Shown here: positions 10,780-21,014 of the stretch, piece by piece
Numbering within the stretch: position 1 is the first letter of the stretch
How the letters are laid out: every line of letters begins with the position of its first letter
DNA from: Rugalucina vietnamica
Lineage: Eukaryota > Mollusca > Bivalvia > Lucinida > Lucinidae
Reading direction: 5' to 3'
DNA length: 64,000 nucleotides
NCBI GenBank assembly: GCA_964017185.1
Contig: OZ024884.1
Location: forward strand, 18,384,048 to 18,448,047
Notes under the pieces: generated by a model
Seen by the model: only the letters and a program-made list of their open reading frames with translations
Told to the model about the DNA's origin: nothing
The model's database searches: none
Translations under genes and position numbers: made by a program

Positions 10780-11655
10780 TGTTAAGTCAGATATGTCATA
10801 AATCAGACCAATCATCATCATGGCATTGTTGTAGCAATTATTTGATGCCATTTTAAGCTCTCTAGGGCATCACCAACTGTGTTACAAGAGATTTTGTAAG
10901 TAAAGCCCCTTTGCTTTTTTCGAAATGTGTTCTAATTTATAAGGTCTTTGCTATATTCATTTTCAGAATATAGAAATAATATTAAGCTTAAACTAGACAA
11001 CATATGACTAGTGCTTATTTATTTAGCAATTATGAACACCATTTTAAACTCTACATGGCTATCAGCAACTGAATTAAGAGATCTAGAGGTTTTGTAAGTA
11101 TACCCCCTTAGCTCTTTTGTAATTTTGCTCCAATTTGTAAGGTTTTCATTCATATTTTATAAGATAGAGAGTAAAATAAACTTATTCTAGACTGTAGTTG
11201 ACAAGTGGATTTTCTTAAAAGTCATAGCACTATTCTCAGCTCTGTAAAGACATCTGTAGCTAAGGTCCAAGAGATTCTGAACGCATACCACATATATTTT
11301 TTTCGTGGCTGTTCTCCAATCTATAAGTTTCTCCTTCAAATTTAATGAGGTAAACATCAAATAATTTACTTTAACTAAGACCATAATCATTCATTAGTAC
11401 ATAGTCTTAGCAATCATTTCCAGACTTTTTTCAGCAGATGAGTAAATGTGGCATTGTAGGTATACGCCAAAGTTTTCATGAGTTTCCGTTAATTTATAAT
11501 ATTATCTAACATATTAATTAGAAGTCAGTTAATATTAAATCCAACTACATTTCATTAGTGTATTGCCTTAACAATCATTTGACACATGTTTCAGCTCTGT
11601 AGGGTCATTAGAAGTTTGGAAACATGCGATTAACAAAATACACCACCTTAGTTTA
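10780..11655. repeat. degenerate tandem array, unit about 190-240 bp
   Basis: About five diverged units share the same order of words: a CTTAGCAATCATTT-like block, then TTTAAGCTCT or TTCAGCTCTGTAG-like, then AGAGATTTTGTAAGTA, then a pyrimidine run and AATTTATAAGGTTT. Starts are near 10830, 11025, 11215, 11405 and 11570. The spacing is irregular and no unit is coding. It lies between the inverted arms at 10.24 and 13.58 kb. Confidence 0.5.
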
Positions 11656-11659
11656 TTTA

Positions 11660-11870
11660 TTTGTGTGTATGAATGGATGTTTAACGTCCCAGTCAACAAC
11701 TATGATCATGACAGTATGTTGCCTCCATTTTATGGGACTTTTACCCAAAGTCAGTGCGTCCTGACATCCAAAAAGTGCTTCAAATATTGCCCACCAAGGA
11801 AGCCGCTGAGGATTAGTTTATTCATTATTGTCCATAAGTCTATATGGCTTTCATGCACATCCTAGGAGGT
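11660..11870 (-). repeat. possible SINE tail fragment
   Basis: The plus strand reads ATGTTTAACGTCCCAG after a T/G-rich run. In reverse this is the GGGACGTTAAAC end with A-rich tail typical of mollusc tRNA-derived SINEs. The same end occurs at 34720-34750. No tRNA-like head was recognised here. Confidence 0.3.
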
Positions 11871-12648
11871 AGAGGTCAGATAAGATTTTTTACTAAGGGT
11901 AGCTGCCGCAAAGTGGTAGATTGTAGAACACCAAATAAAAATAATCGACAGGTCCTGATTTCGACAGGTCCTGCTTAAGTGCAGTGTTGTGCCTTAGGCA
12001 AGACATATCTACTCCTTTGAGTACTGTTTCTACTAAGGAAGCATGGGTTCTGTCCGAACGTGACTACATAATCGTTAACTAGGACATTTAACCACAGAAC
12101 AAACAAAATATGTGTACTTGACAGCAAATAACTGATGCATGTTTAACCGTTTAACCAACAGTTACTTAGAAACGGTAGAAGGTAGAAATCCTGATATGTT
12201 TACACCAGACCACATATCAAACGGTGTCTGCAATCGTTCATTCAATACTCTATGACAATACACAGTTAAAAGCGTGCTTTCAAATAAAGTATAGCCCCTT
12301 TTCCCGCTTTGTTTTCGACGAATGTGTCCCCCATCCCATTTTCCAAGTTTGTAACCTTTATTCATGAATACGCAAATGAGATTATTTAATGATAAATCCA
12401 TGGGAGAACACTTCATTTTTCTTTCAGCAATGCTATGGCAATTTTCCACGATGACGGTTTGCATCTTAACTTACTAGAAGGTATTTGCCTTTAATTTTTC
12501 ATTTTTTTTTCTCCCTATTTCTCATTATTTTAAATAGGGGTTTTTAATATTCATGAATATGCAAATAAAGTTACTGACATACGTTACCATTGGTTAAATG
12601 GCTCTATGCTGTACATTTAGACCAAGTTCAGGTATAAAAGGTTAGTAG
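11871..12648. other. intronic; one unexplained 100-residue ORF
   Basis: A minus-strand ORF (12464-12162) shows no family signature, and I treat it as chance. The word TTCATGAATA(T/C)GCAAAT occurs twice (near 12361 and 12550). Confidence 0.35.
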
Positions 12649-12985
12649 TGTAACGAACAGCCGAGCCAAGCCACAGCAAACCCCGTCGGTGGAAAAGCAT
12701 GCTCATCCACCAAGGGTGGTTTACCGCGCTATATACTCAACACTTACTCGATTCACACAGTTTCGAGTTTGAAATTTGCATATTTCCAAGGGAGACTACC
12801 CCGTTACATTACTTCCCCCTCCGAGAAGACTCGTCCCGAGTCTTGGCCTGGGGACTACATGGGTAAGGCAACCCCGGTCTGGCGGTTGTCATCATCCCAC
12901 CGCTGCCACCAAATGTAACGAACGGCCGAGACAGGCCACAGCAAACCCCGTCGGTGGACCACCAAGGGTGGTTTACCGCGCTACA
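12649..12985 (-). mobile_element. miniature LTR retrotransposon (TRIM-like)
   Basis: A 337-bp unit has terminal direct repeats at 12649-12733 (85 bp, with a short insertion) and 12914-12985 (72 bp). Both start TGTAACGAAC; the right one ends CTACA. The unit is flanked on both sides by GTAG (12645-12648 and 12986-12989), a 4-bp target duplication. On the minus strand the sequence after the first LTR is TTTGGTGGCAGCGGTGGGAT, which looks like a gypsy-type primer-binding site. Before the other LTR there is a purine run GGAGGGGGAAGT, which fits a polypurine tract. There is no coding capacity, so it must have been mobilised by another element's enzymes (inference). It lies in the intron between exons B and C. 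Confidence 0.75.
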
Positions 12986-13579
12986 GTAGCAGCATGAGCT
13001 ATAATTAGAGATGTTACAGATTTTATACATGTTGGTACTTTCCCATTACCGTAAATCACATTAAGGGTTGCCCTGGATACTATGCTTTTTACAAAAACCA
13101 TACAAATATATATTTTTGAGGACCATTCAGAATTACTTTCCAGGGATCGTAGTGAAACATGTGTCATGCAGTAGTTATTATTCTAAATGGAAGCAATCTG
13201 TTTTCAGTTAGCCCACCGGATCTAAAGTTTACTTAAGTACGATTCTGCACCTAGTGACCTTTGATGCTTTAACCTTGTTATGACGTCATATTGAATTTTG
13301 ACGAGAAAGGAAGCTCATAATCATGGGCCTCATCTTATACACATGTATCTTCCTTTGCATTGAACAGTCTTAAAACATTTGTGTCTACTTAAAAAGAATA
13401 TAAGCCAGCAAACAGTTAACAATTTCCATAAATTCATGAAACCATGCACTGATAAGCCCCAAGATGCTTGACAACGCCACACTTTATGGCCTTTTCAAAG
13501 CCTTTGCTAGTCATTTCCGCTTAAGTGTATATTCTAATATGATCTTGTATTCTACAAAACATTTGGGAATGTTGACATA
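12986..13579. other. intronic, no feature recognised
   Basis: Unremarkable AT-rich sequence. No ORF with splice sites or repeat was identified. Confidence 0.45.
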
Positions 13580-13945
13580 AAATTGCATGTGTATGCACTG
13601 AAATACGAGTGGGTGGGGTAATTCAGTGCTTGTAAAGTTTCAACAACCAATGTTACTGAGCAAAAATGTTCGAATCTACAATCATTAGTGCAAATGTCAA
13701 GTTTTAATCTTTTCAGAATAGAAAATACACAACAATGATGTAAATTCACAATATATTACCACCTACTGATGAATGTTTTGAGTAGCAAAATATGTCAAAA
13801 CGTACACCAGAAAAGACAAAAAAAAATCAAATTTCATATTCTCCGATTTTGGTATACTTTTAGTATGTTGTCTAGGAAGGGTGTATCTCCACAAATATTC
13901 AAGAAACATTTGTGTTGCAATTTGTTTTAGGTTTACCAAAAACAT
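13580..13945. repeat. right arm of long inverted repeat
   Basis: Reverse-complement partner of 10240-10625. The shared blocks TGGGTGGGGTAATTCAGTGC, GGTATACTTTTAGTATGT and ATTTGTGTTGCAATTTGTTT appear in mirror order. Confidence 0.55.
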
Positions 13946-14154
13946 CTTTATTTTGACTAGACTAGTTGGGTACACAGTAACCTTTAACAAGAAAAGATTT
14001 GACTCAATTTCGAAGAAGATGTTGCTGCAGTTACTCTTCTACAAGGCCGAAAAATGTTTCTCAAAAAATGCCCCTCCCTCATCTGTTTTAACCGCCCCTC
14101 ATCTTATGGCTCAAATAAAAAAATGCCTCTTTATTGTTCAAATGTGGTAATTTG

Positions 14155-14371
14155 TAGTAGTCTATACTTGGTATTGGTTTTTGCTATTCATAGCCATGGC
14201 GGCCATCTTGGTCATGTGACCTGGACCATTTATACAAACTTTCATTCCACCTTCCTAAGGATGCGCCACATGAGGTTTGGCTTTGATTGGCCGAGCGGTT
14301 TCTGAGGAGAGGATGAAAAGCGTGGACGACGACAACGACGACGGCGATGGACGACTGAGCTTGGGTATACT
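14155..14371 (+). repeat. dispersed repeat ending AGGTGAGC, left part of a split copy
   Basis: This has CATGGCGGCCATCTTGGTCA, then a TTGATTGGCC-AGCGGTTTC block and a GACGACGG-rich run, as in copies at 27455-28620 and 29765-30408. It is interrupted at ...GGGTA and resumes at 15764-15785 with TAAGCTCAGGTGAGC. The intact target would read GGGTATAAGCTCAGGTGAGC. Confidence 0.65.
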
Positions 14372-15763
14372 AACTGAAAAAAGTTATAAGAGGCCGCCTC
14401 TTATTTTTTTCATCTATTTCGGAAAATAAAATACGGTCAATTAAAATCCATGATCATATGAATAATTCAATGTCTAACAGTGGCTCTGTGACTTTCTGCA
14501 TTCAAAAATGCGTAATATATCTCACACAGACGAAGCATGAGTAAAGGTACTCTCTTTTCATAAAGTCACACTTTATTAACATCAAATTAAATGTCATATT
14601 ATGACGATATTTTTTACATTTGAAGGTACTTGAAAGTGCTGCTGACTGCCATGATGCCAGATAAAATTAAGTCAGATTTGTTGCTGCAATAAGAATCTTC
14701 GTTTCTGTTTTGTACATGCGAGAAGACAGCAACATGAATAACAGGAATTCAGCTTTTGCATGCAATTCGCATACGAACTTTGTCCTTCTTCGGCTGCGTT
14801 ATTATCAGCAGCATGCCATTGAGATTTTCAGCGATTATTAAAGTCTAATACAAGACTCTGATTAACTTTGAAAATTTAAAAAATCGTCCACAAATTTTGT
14901 TATTTTGTTCGTTAAATATTGGCATTGAAACCGGAAGTGTGCGGCAGCCGTGACCTGTTTGTACTCGAAAATAGTCTTAACTCATTCTAGTTATAGCTCT
15001 CATTTCCAGGCCTCATCAAGTGAATTTAACAGGGACTAATAGAGGATCTTGCACGAGTGGTCATTTCATATGAAATTTATCAATCTCGCCGAAGGCTCGT
15101 TTAATAAATTTATTAAACTCGCCGAAGGCTCGTTTGGTAAATTTCATATGAAATGACCACGAGTGTAAGATTTGTTTCATCATATAACTTTTAAAATAGG
15201 ATTTTATCGCCTTCGAAGTGGACATATTTTCAATAAAAATTTGCTGTACATTGTTGTTACGGACGTCGTCAATGACGTTACGTATTCCCGCAAAAGTGTT
15301 AATACACGTGTGGTCATATGATTTTTATGACATGACGTTATCCACTGGAAAACAGCGACGTCATATGATAAACATGTTTAAGAGGCTAGGCACATTGATG
15401 AATGTTCCAAAAAAAATATCAAAAATAGCGATTTTTAAAAATGCGTAAAACATCTACCAGTAAAGAAAATTCGAATGTTGGGTGTTTTTCCAAGCCGCAA
15501 GGGCCCCTTTGATGACACCCGTTCCTTATTTCAATAAATGATGTGCTTTATCCATTTTTTTTTTATTTAAAACAATTATTTATTTTATTTTTTTTTTTTT
15601 TTTTTTTTTTGCATTTTTACTCAAAAAATAGTTAAAGAAAAGTATTTCTGAAAACTTTGAAACTTTACTTACTTGAAAGACACGTCTTTAGGCAAAGAAT
15701 CGTGCAATTTTGAACATCGCTAAGAAACCAAAAATGGGTTTGAAAAGTGGCCTCTTATAACTT
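14372..15763. mobile_element. non-autonomous TIR element inserted at TA (copy 1)
   Basis: This is homologous along its length to 32934-33977. It starts ACTGAAAAAAGTTATAAG and ends GGCCTCTTATAACTT, an inverted repeat. It sits inside an AGGTGAGC-type repeat at a TATA target, consistent with TA duplication as in Tc1/mariner elements. It is about 330 bp longer than the other copy because of the foldback insertion at 15040-15372. No transposase ORF is present. Confidence 0.65.
15040..15372. mobile_element. foldback insertion nested in the TIR element
   Basis: This block is absent from the equivalent place in the second copy (near 33600). Its left part is an inverted repeat whose arms read AGTGGTCATTTCATATGAAA (from 15057) and TTTCATATGAAATGACCAC (ending near 15161). 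Between the arms are two direct copies of CTCGCCGAAGGCTCGTTT. The right part, about 200 bp, is unexplained. The exact ends and target duplication are not resolved. Confidence 0.6.
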
Positions 15764-15799
15764 ATATAAGCTCAGGTGAGCTAAAAATCTCAAAGGTTT

Positions 15800-16260
15800 A
15801 GAGTACATTTGTGTTACGTCCCAGACACGCCGCTAAGCACGAGCTGTAGGCGCGCAGCAAAAACGTTCAACGCGCGTCTCACACACGCTAAGGCCACGCT
15901 ACTGAAACAATATCTCATTAAATCGGAACGCGCATGTAGCGTATACTGGCGAGCCTTAAACGTGCACCAAACAAGCATTTTCAACGTGCCTGGAACGCGC
16001 ATGGAACTTATTCGAAACGTATACTTCAGACGTCCGAAACACGCAGAGCTTCTAGAAAAATTTTAAGCATGTTTATTTTTTATCCCAAACGCGCACGAAA
16101 CACACGCCGCTTTTTAGCGTTGTACAGCGTCGCGCACCGGACGTACACCAAGGGTACCCAACGTACTCGTATCACGTTTTGAACGTGTCTCCGACGTCAG
16201 TCGTTTTTGGAATTTTGCAATTTTTTCAACACGCTCGGCGCGCGTTTTACTTACACGCTA
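15800..16260. repeat. word-rich block, ACACGC/GCGCG type
   Basis: The block is dense in ACGCGC, ACACGC, AACGTGC and CGTACAC words and is strongly CpG-richer than its neighbours. The overlapping ORFs of 85 and 62 codons on both strands are by-products of that composition. Inverted termini are not clear. It resembles the other word-array blocks in style but not in word. Confidence 0.35.
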
Positions 16261-17102
16261 ATGTGTGATTTCACTAGCGATCCAGATGCCGTTTATACAT
16301 GTATGTTAGGAAATTTCCGTAAATTTAGTCGCTTTCCGGCCCAGTTATGTTTTTTATCGATAACCGTGACGTAATGTTCTACAAATAGATATGAACGCAT
16401 GATTCCTCGTCTTAAAAATAGATATCGACTAATCCGCGAATCTGTACTAAAGCAGAGTATTGAGTCGTTTCGACCAAATATAAAATAAAGAATATCACAA
16501 AAGGACAAATTAATAAAGCCAACAGTGCATCACGAAAAACAACCATTATAAATAATTATTCTCACGAATAGACAGTCAATATTAACATTATAAAATAGCT
16601 AAAAAATAATGTTTTGGGCATTCTGTAATTATACTTTAGAAAGCAAAAACAACAATCTGTATCTAAATAGATGGGGGCGAAAAATATAAGTCTCCCACAG
16701 ACCGTGAACTGAAATGGCTGGACAATTTACGCATTATGGCCAATAATCTCACTTTTCAATTCAAAACTTCAATACCATTCAAATTGTTAAGTCGCACAAT
16801 TGACCAAACAATTGATTTTCATTAATAGGATTATACCTTTATTTCCAAAAAATAATAATTTAGACAAATAAACCGTCTTTCAAAAACGGACTATTTTGTC
16901 CCTCGGACGAATATCTATCGTAAGTTTTGCAATACAAAATGACATCTATAATTGGTTATGGAGTGAAGAGCTTGGAGTCATAAAAATAGTTTATCTGCTA
17001 TCTCATGTCATGTAGACTCAGGCGATGGTGGTATCAATGCTATTTTACACTTGCATACTTCTTTAATGTCAACCTTTTAGAGATAATTACGGTTAGACTT
17101 AC
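16261..17102. other. intronic, no feature recognised
   Basis: AT-rich DNA directly downstream of exon B. A 71-codon minus-strand ORF (16508-16293) has no splice sites or family signature. Confidence 0.45.
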
Positions 17103-17321
17103 GCGGTTGGTTTGGGGGTTTCTTAAAGTGTATCACATTCCCTTTCTTTTGTGCATATTCCACTGCTTGGTCAAACAGCTCGTGCTTGTTCATTCTGTAT
17201 AATAGAGCTTGTAGAAGAAGCAAGTTGTCCCTATCAATCAACGAATCCCCTTGGAGAACTTCGAACAATTCAAATCCAGATTTAATATTTTCACGGATTC
17301 GTCTTTTGAGACCTCTATCCC
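17103..17321 (-). CDS. exon B: second half of a death effector domain
   Basis: A 219-base exon, 73 codons, phase 1-1. The acceptor is TTTATTGTTATTTTAG just before 17321, and the donor CCGC|GTAAGT follows 17103. It encodes a basic turn (GDRGLKRRIRENIKSG), then FELFEVLQGDSLIDRDNLLL, LQALLYRM and a C-terminal helix with HELFDQAVEYAQKKGN. This is the helix 3-6 pattern of DED adaptors and initiator caspases: Leu-Phe, a short loop, then Asn-Leu-Leu-Leu, Leu-Leu, and an Arg/His-X-X-Leu helix. DEDs mediate homotypic contacts in death-receptor and innate immune signalling in the cytoplasm. The preceding half of the fold is in exon A. The tail VIHFKKPPNQPR leads out of the domain. No caspase domain is visible in this window, so the product could be a FADD-like adaptor or a larger receptor-proximal protein. 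Confidence 0.75.
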
Positions 17322-17454
17322 CTAAAATAACAATAAACATTAAATAGTAATGCTCAAAAGGAATTATTTGGTTGGTCAATTCAAATGTAGAATCCTTGTT
17401 TAGACATCGCAAGGAAATGAAACTCTAACGCAAGACAGCAGATTAATTGAAAAA

Positions 17455-18236
17455 TGAAAAATCACGTTACAGACGTATAGGATATAACTGAAATGTTATG
17501 CGACAGTCTGCATGCCTAGTTTTTGACCCAATCATGGGTTGATAACTATGCTGCCTTCTTTAATTGCACACCGGTGGGTCGGGCGTCAAACTCTATGATG
17601 ACCCCGACATAAAGATATTCCTTTTCGTTGGTTGGGGCCTGAGCTTCTTGACTGTTGCTTGACCCACCAGGGGTTCAACTGGTGCTTTTCGTTTGCTCCG
17701 GAATTCGTAAGTTATTTGGCGCCCAGGGATCTCCATCGTCGGGCAGCTTACTCAATCTGTTAGTCCTCGTTTTTGATTTACCATGGTGGTTATCATGATT
17801 TATTTGTATGTTCATGACGATTTATCGACTAGTTAGAGATTCACCACGAAAACCGAACAAATAACTAATTGTGCGAACCACTGCAGAAGCTGAGGGTGAG
17901 GTAAGGTACCTGTAAAATCGATTTTAGGCCGCCAGTAATTTTTATTTTACTGATCGTTCAAAAGCAATACTTTTGTGGTAGTTCTAACTGATTTATAATG
18001 TCTTGGTTTTTAAATATTTGTGCTGCTTGCACCTTATGTATGTTTTCATATATTTTGTTAAGTTTAGGTAACTGAGTGGCCACCTATTTAGAAAACAGAT
18101 TCTCATTCGGCTCACGATATGTTTTCATGGTATATGTATCTGATTGTTAACTCAGTTTTTCCCACCTTGGTTTTGGAGTGGGAATCTCTTTCTGATTGCG
18201 CCTTTTCCTGATCGTTGCCTACTTGTACCTTTTAAA
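17455..18236 (+). mobile_element. 3' fragment of YLDD reverse transcriptase element
   Basis: This matches the last ~45 codons and the whole 3' tail of the copy at 43871-45690, including GTTATGCGACAGTCTGCATG and the end ...TGCCTACTTGTACCTTTT. It is diverged, with single-base deletions that break the frame. It lies in the intron between exons A and B, about 130 bases upstream of exon B in gene direction. Confidence 0.75.
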
Positions 18237-18504
18237 ACACACACGTGAAAGGCAAGATGATTAACTGTTCCACAGCGAGGCAGCTACCCGAATAGCTTAC
18301 AGAAAAAAAAAACAGAAGTAAGTTAACTCAGATTCAAAGAAAACTTCAATTTAAAAAAAAAAAACATTTACATTATTTTCTTATCAAAATTTGTTTTGAG
18401 AAAATGAACAGACTCAATTTGAATGCTGTAACGCTGTCGTGCACAGGTTGCTTATGTTTTGTTTTTATTTCTAAGCATTCCTAGTTTCATTATTGTATTT
18501 GTAA

Positions 18505-18770
18505 TCATATAAGTAAAAGGGTACAACTAGGTAATGATCAGGAAATGGCGCAATCAGAAAGAAATTCCCACTCCGAAAACCGAGGTAGGAAAAAACAAAT
18601 TGATAATTAGGTACTTCTACTAAGAAAACATATCGTAAGCCGAGTGAGCAGATATTTTCCAATAGCCGGCCACTCAGTTACCCGAACTTAATTTAAATAA
18701 TGTTCAAACAGCAAAAACATTCGACTCCAAAACATAAAACAAATAGAACCACAACAGAAATTGCTTTAAT
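18505..18770 (-). mobile_element. 3' tail fragment of the same reverse transcriptase element
   Basis: Minus-strand match to the last ~250 bases of the tail (plus-strand word GGCGCAATCAGAAAGAAATT). It faces the 17455-18236 fragment tail to tail. Confidence 0.65.
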
Positions 18771-18827
18771 GACAATACTTAAAATGCCATAAAACATTGA
18801 ATTACTACATAAAAGCGAAAATGCTGA

Positions 18828-19442
18828 AGGGTCTGTCACACACTCGTGAAGACACAAAATGCTACGACTTGATACGAGTTAAAAGTAGCCGCATGTTGTT
18901 CGAATTGCCACGAGTTACGTTAGAAAGGTTAAAATGCTGTCACACACTTAAGCTGTTAAAGCTACGAATCAGCGGGAGTAATGTCCTACGAGTTCTTCAC
19001 GACGTCCCTACGACAAGTTGTGGAAACTCGCGAATACTCGTAGGAATGTCGAAGTAAACTCGCGTGATGGCGTAGTAACTCGTGAGAAGCCGCTTTAATG
19101 TCGTAGCAACTCGTCGGTAACTTGTAGGTAACAATCTTTGACTAGACGCCGAGAACATTCCACGAAATTACTACGAGTTATGTACTATGAGCTAAGAGAT
19201 CAATAAGACTTAGGCTCTGCCTTTCAATGATTTAGACGGCGAGATGAGACGAGAATTATAAACCGGTTGATATATTCGTAGCAATTTCACGACAAGCAAT
19301 GAGTTGCCACGTGCACGAGTTGGGAAGACTTGTGTACGGCAACAACCGACATATGGCGAGTTCTCTAAGAGATACTACGTGTTCACCAAAAAGTGGACAA
19401 AGCTTAACTCGTAACTCCAACTTTTGAGTGTGTGACAGGGCC
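18828..19442. mobile_element. word-array MITE, ACTCGTAG type, TIR CTGTCACACACTC
   Basis: The left end reads GGGTCTGTCACACACTC. The right end in reverse reads GGCCCTGTCACACACTC. The ~615-bp interior is filled with ACTCGTAG, CTACGAGTT, ACTCGCG and related words at irregular spacing, with two internal copies of the terminal word. No coding capacity; the plus-strand 86-codon ORF is a by-product. The target duplication was not resolved. Confidence 0.65.
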
Positions 19443-19499
19443 TACGGGTTAAAATGTAGGTAGTATTAAAATTCAATTTCAGTAACAATGTTTTAATAT

Positions 19500-19700
19500 G
19501 TTTTGATACACCAATATAAATTTGATGTACGACTTAGTCTTTTTTCTGTTTTATTCTTCATCGTCTTGTCCTTCATCATCATTTATAACAATAACATCAT
19601 CGTCATCTTCTTTTCTTCTTCTCTTCTTCCTTTTCTTACTTCGTCTTCTCCTTTTTTTCTAATTTCGTTTTGTCGCCTTAGTCATCGTGTCATTTTTCCT
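19500..19700 (-). other. purine-rich low-complexity tract
   Basis: On the minus strand one frame reads Lys/Arg-rich (RRRRSKKRKKRRRKEDDDD) and then acidic (INDDEGQDDEE, stop). This resembles the basic-acidic tails of some nuclear proteins. The acceptor is weak and simple-sequence DNA explains it as well. I do not add it to the DED gene. Confidence 0.2.
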
Positions 19701-19784
19701 TCATGTTCATAACCATTTTTAAAATGCAGAGTAAGGCATGTTTTACTTGTAATATTGATTTGTGTTATGCTATATTCAACCCAC

Positions 19785-19983
19785 CTTTTAATCTTGTTTT
19801 GATTTCTTCAATGTCATCAGCAGATAGCTGTTTTGCTATATTCGTTAGCAGATCGTTGAATTCATAGTCCACGGGTATATTACATTGTTTAATTGGGACA
19901 TTACTGTGCGTAGTTACGGTCTCTGGATTTCGTAGAGGATGGAATTTCGCCGAGGTTACGTCCTCAACATTTTGCTCGGCCAT
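19785..19983 (-). CDS. exon A: start of DED protein, first half of the domain
   Basis: The ORF opens with ATG at 19983 and ends at a AAAAG|GTGGGT donor (19784), after 66 codons plus one base (phase 1). Residues 1-38 look like an unstructured leader (MAEQNVEDVTSAKFHPLRNP at the start). Residues 40-66 read YEFNDLLTNIAKQLSADDIE followed by EIKTRLK. This is the helix 1-2 signature of a death effector domain: a Phe/Leu-Leu core, 'X-Leu-Thr/Ser-X-X-Asp/Glu-X-X-X-Leu/Ile-Lys'. The split Gly codon (G|GG) is completed by exon B, giving LK-GDRGLKRR, which fits the end of helix 2 and the following turn. Just upstream is an A-rich/T-rich stretch with possible acceptors (CAG, TAG), so a 5' non-coding exon is likely. 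The GTGGGT donor is less than ideal but acceptable. Confidence 0.7.
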
Positions 19984-21014
19984 CTAGAATTTTTTTTTCT
20001 GAAAAAAAAAAAATAAATAAATAAATAAAATAAATAGATGCACAGACAGTTTCGTTCGCCATAACATTTACTGATACCCATTGCCATAGTTTGATATTTA
20101 TTCAGAAAAAAAAACTTATTTGATTTGTAATAAAATTTTGCCGTTGTTGTTTTTCAAAAGACTTTCGCCACAACTTTTACTGATACCATAATATACACCT
20201 CAAAATACACTGAAGAGCTTTAAAAACGCAAAAAAGAAAATTGGATTTTTTTTATTGCGCCAAGGACATTTTTAGTCTTCCTTAACAGGTGAAATGGGTA
20301 GATAACTGTACTCTACTTCTATTTTTACATGAAATCGGCATTTGTAAAGTCACTGACCCCCACAGCAATAGAAAGCCATTTTACACTTTTGTCAAGTGGC
20401 GTCTCGTTGAATTAATGAAGAAAAATATTTGACAATTTCACACGGAGCTTGTAGTTATCCATGTATAAAAAACACTTTAGTTTTAGTTTTGTCTCATTTT
20501 TGATCATTCTACGGGACTTTGAAAATGAAATATCCAACACAATTGAATTTTTACAAACTTTATGGCGTATATGTGACGTCACGTGGCGTCATATTTACCA
20601 TTTTTCATCTATACGGCACTGCAGCAGTCCCTCCCAGGCTATTGGGACAGGGAAAGTTTGACGCCGGTCTGATCAAATGAACTTTTCACGTCAAGGCACT
20701 AATGCCTCTAGAGATTTGACGTAAAGTGGCTTTATTACGTCGATTACGTCGACCATGACCATTCAGACAAGGTAGCATTATTGCCAGACAATCAATGCAA
20801 CTAGCAAAACCTGTATTTATGATAAAACAGCAATGCTTTTTATGCCAAGAAGCAAATTGTAGTCGTGCTCAATATTATTTTCAGTTTTGGGTTTTAGGGG
20901 TATTGCTACATGAAGGACTGTTGCTTTCACATTACTCATTATTTTGATACGAAAATCACAACATAGTTGTCAAATTTCATCAAAATCGAACCACTATAAA
21001 TATGAGAATACATT
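19984..21014. other. upstream of the DED start; no feature recognised
   Basis: Contains an (AAAT)n-like run at 20011-20035 and several homopolymers. I see no TATA box or CpG cluster that would define the promoter. Confidence 0.4.

Noticed and set aside
15809-16066. 85-codon ORF and its 62-codon antisense partner
   Set aside because: Both arise from CpG word-rich sequence (ACACGC/GCGCG) and read as low-complexity by-products.
19500-19700. Basic-acidic tail as an extra exon of the DED gene
   Set aside because: It ends in a stop between exons A and B, whose phases already match, and the tract is simple-sequence DNA with a weak acceptor.
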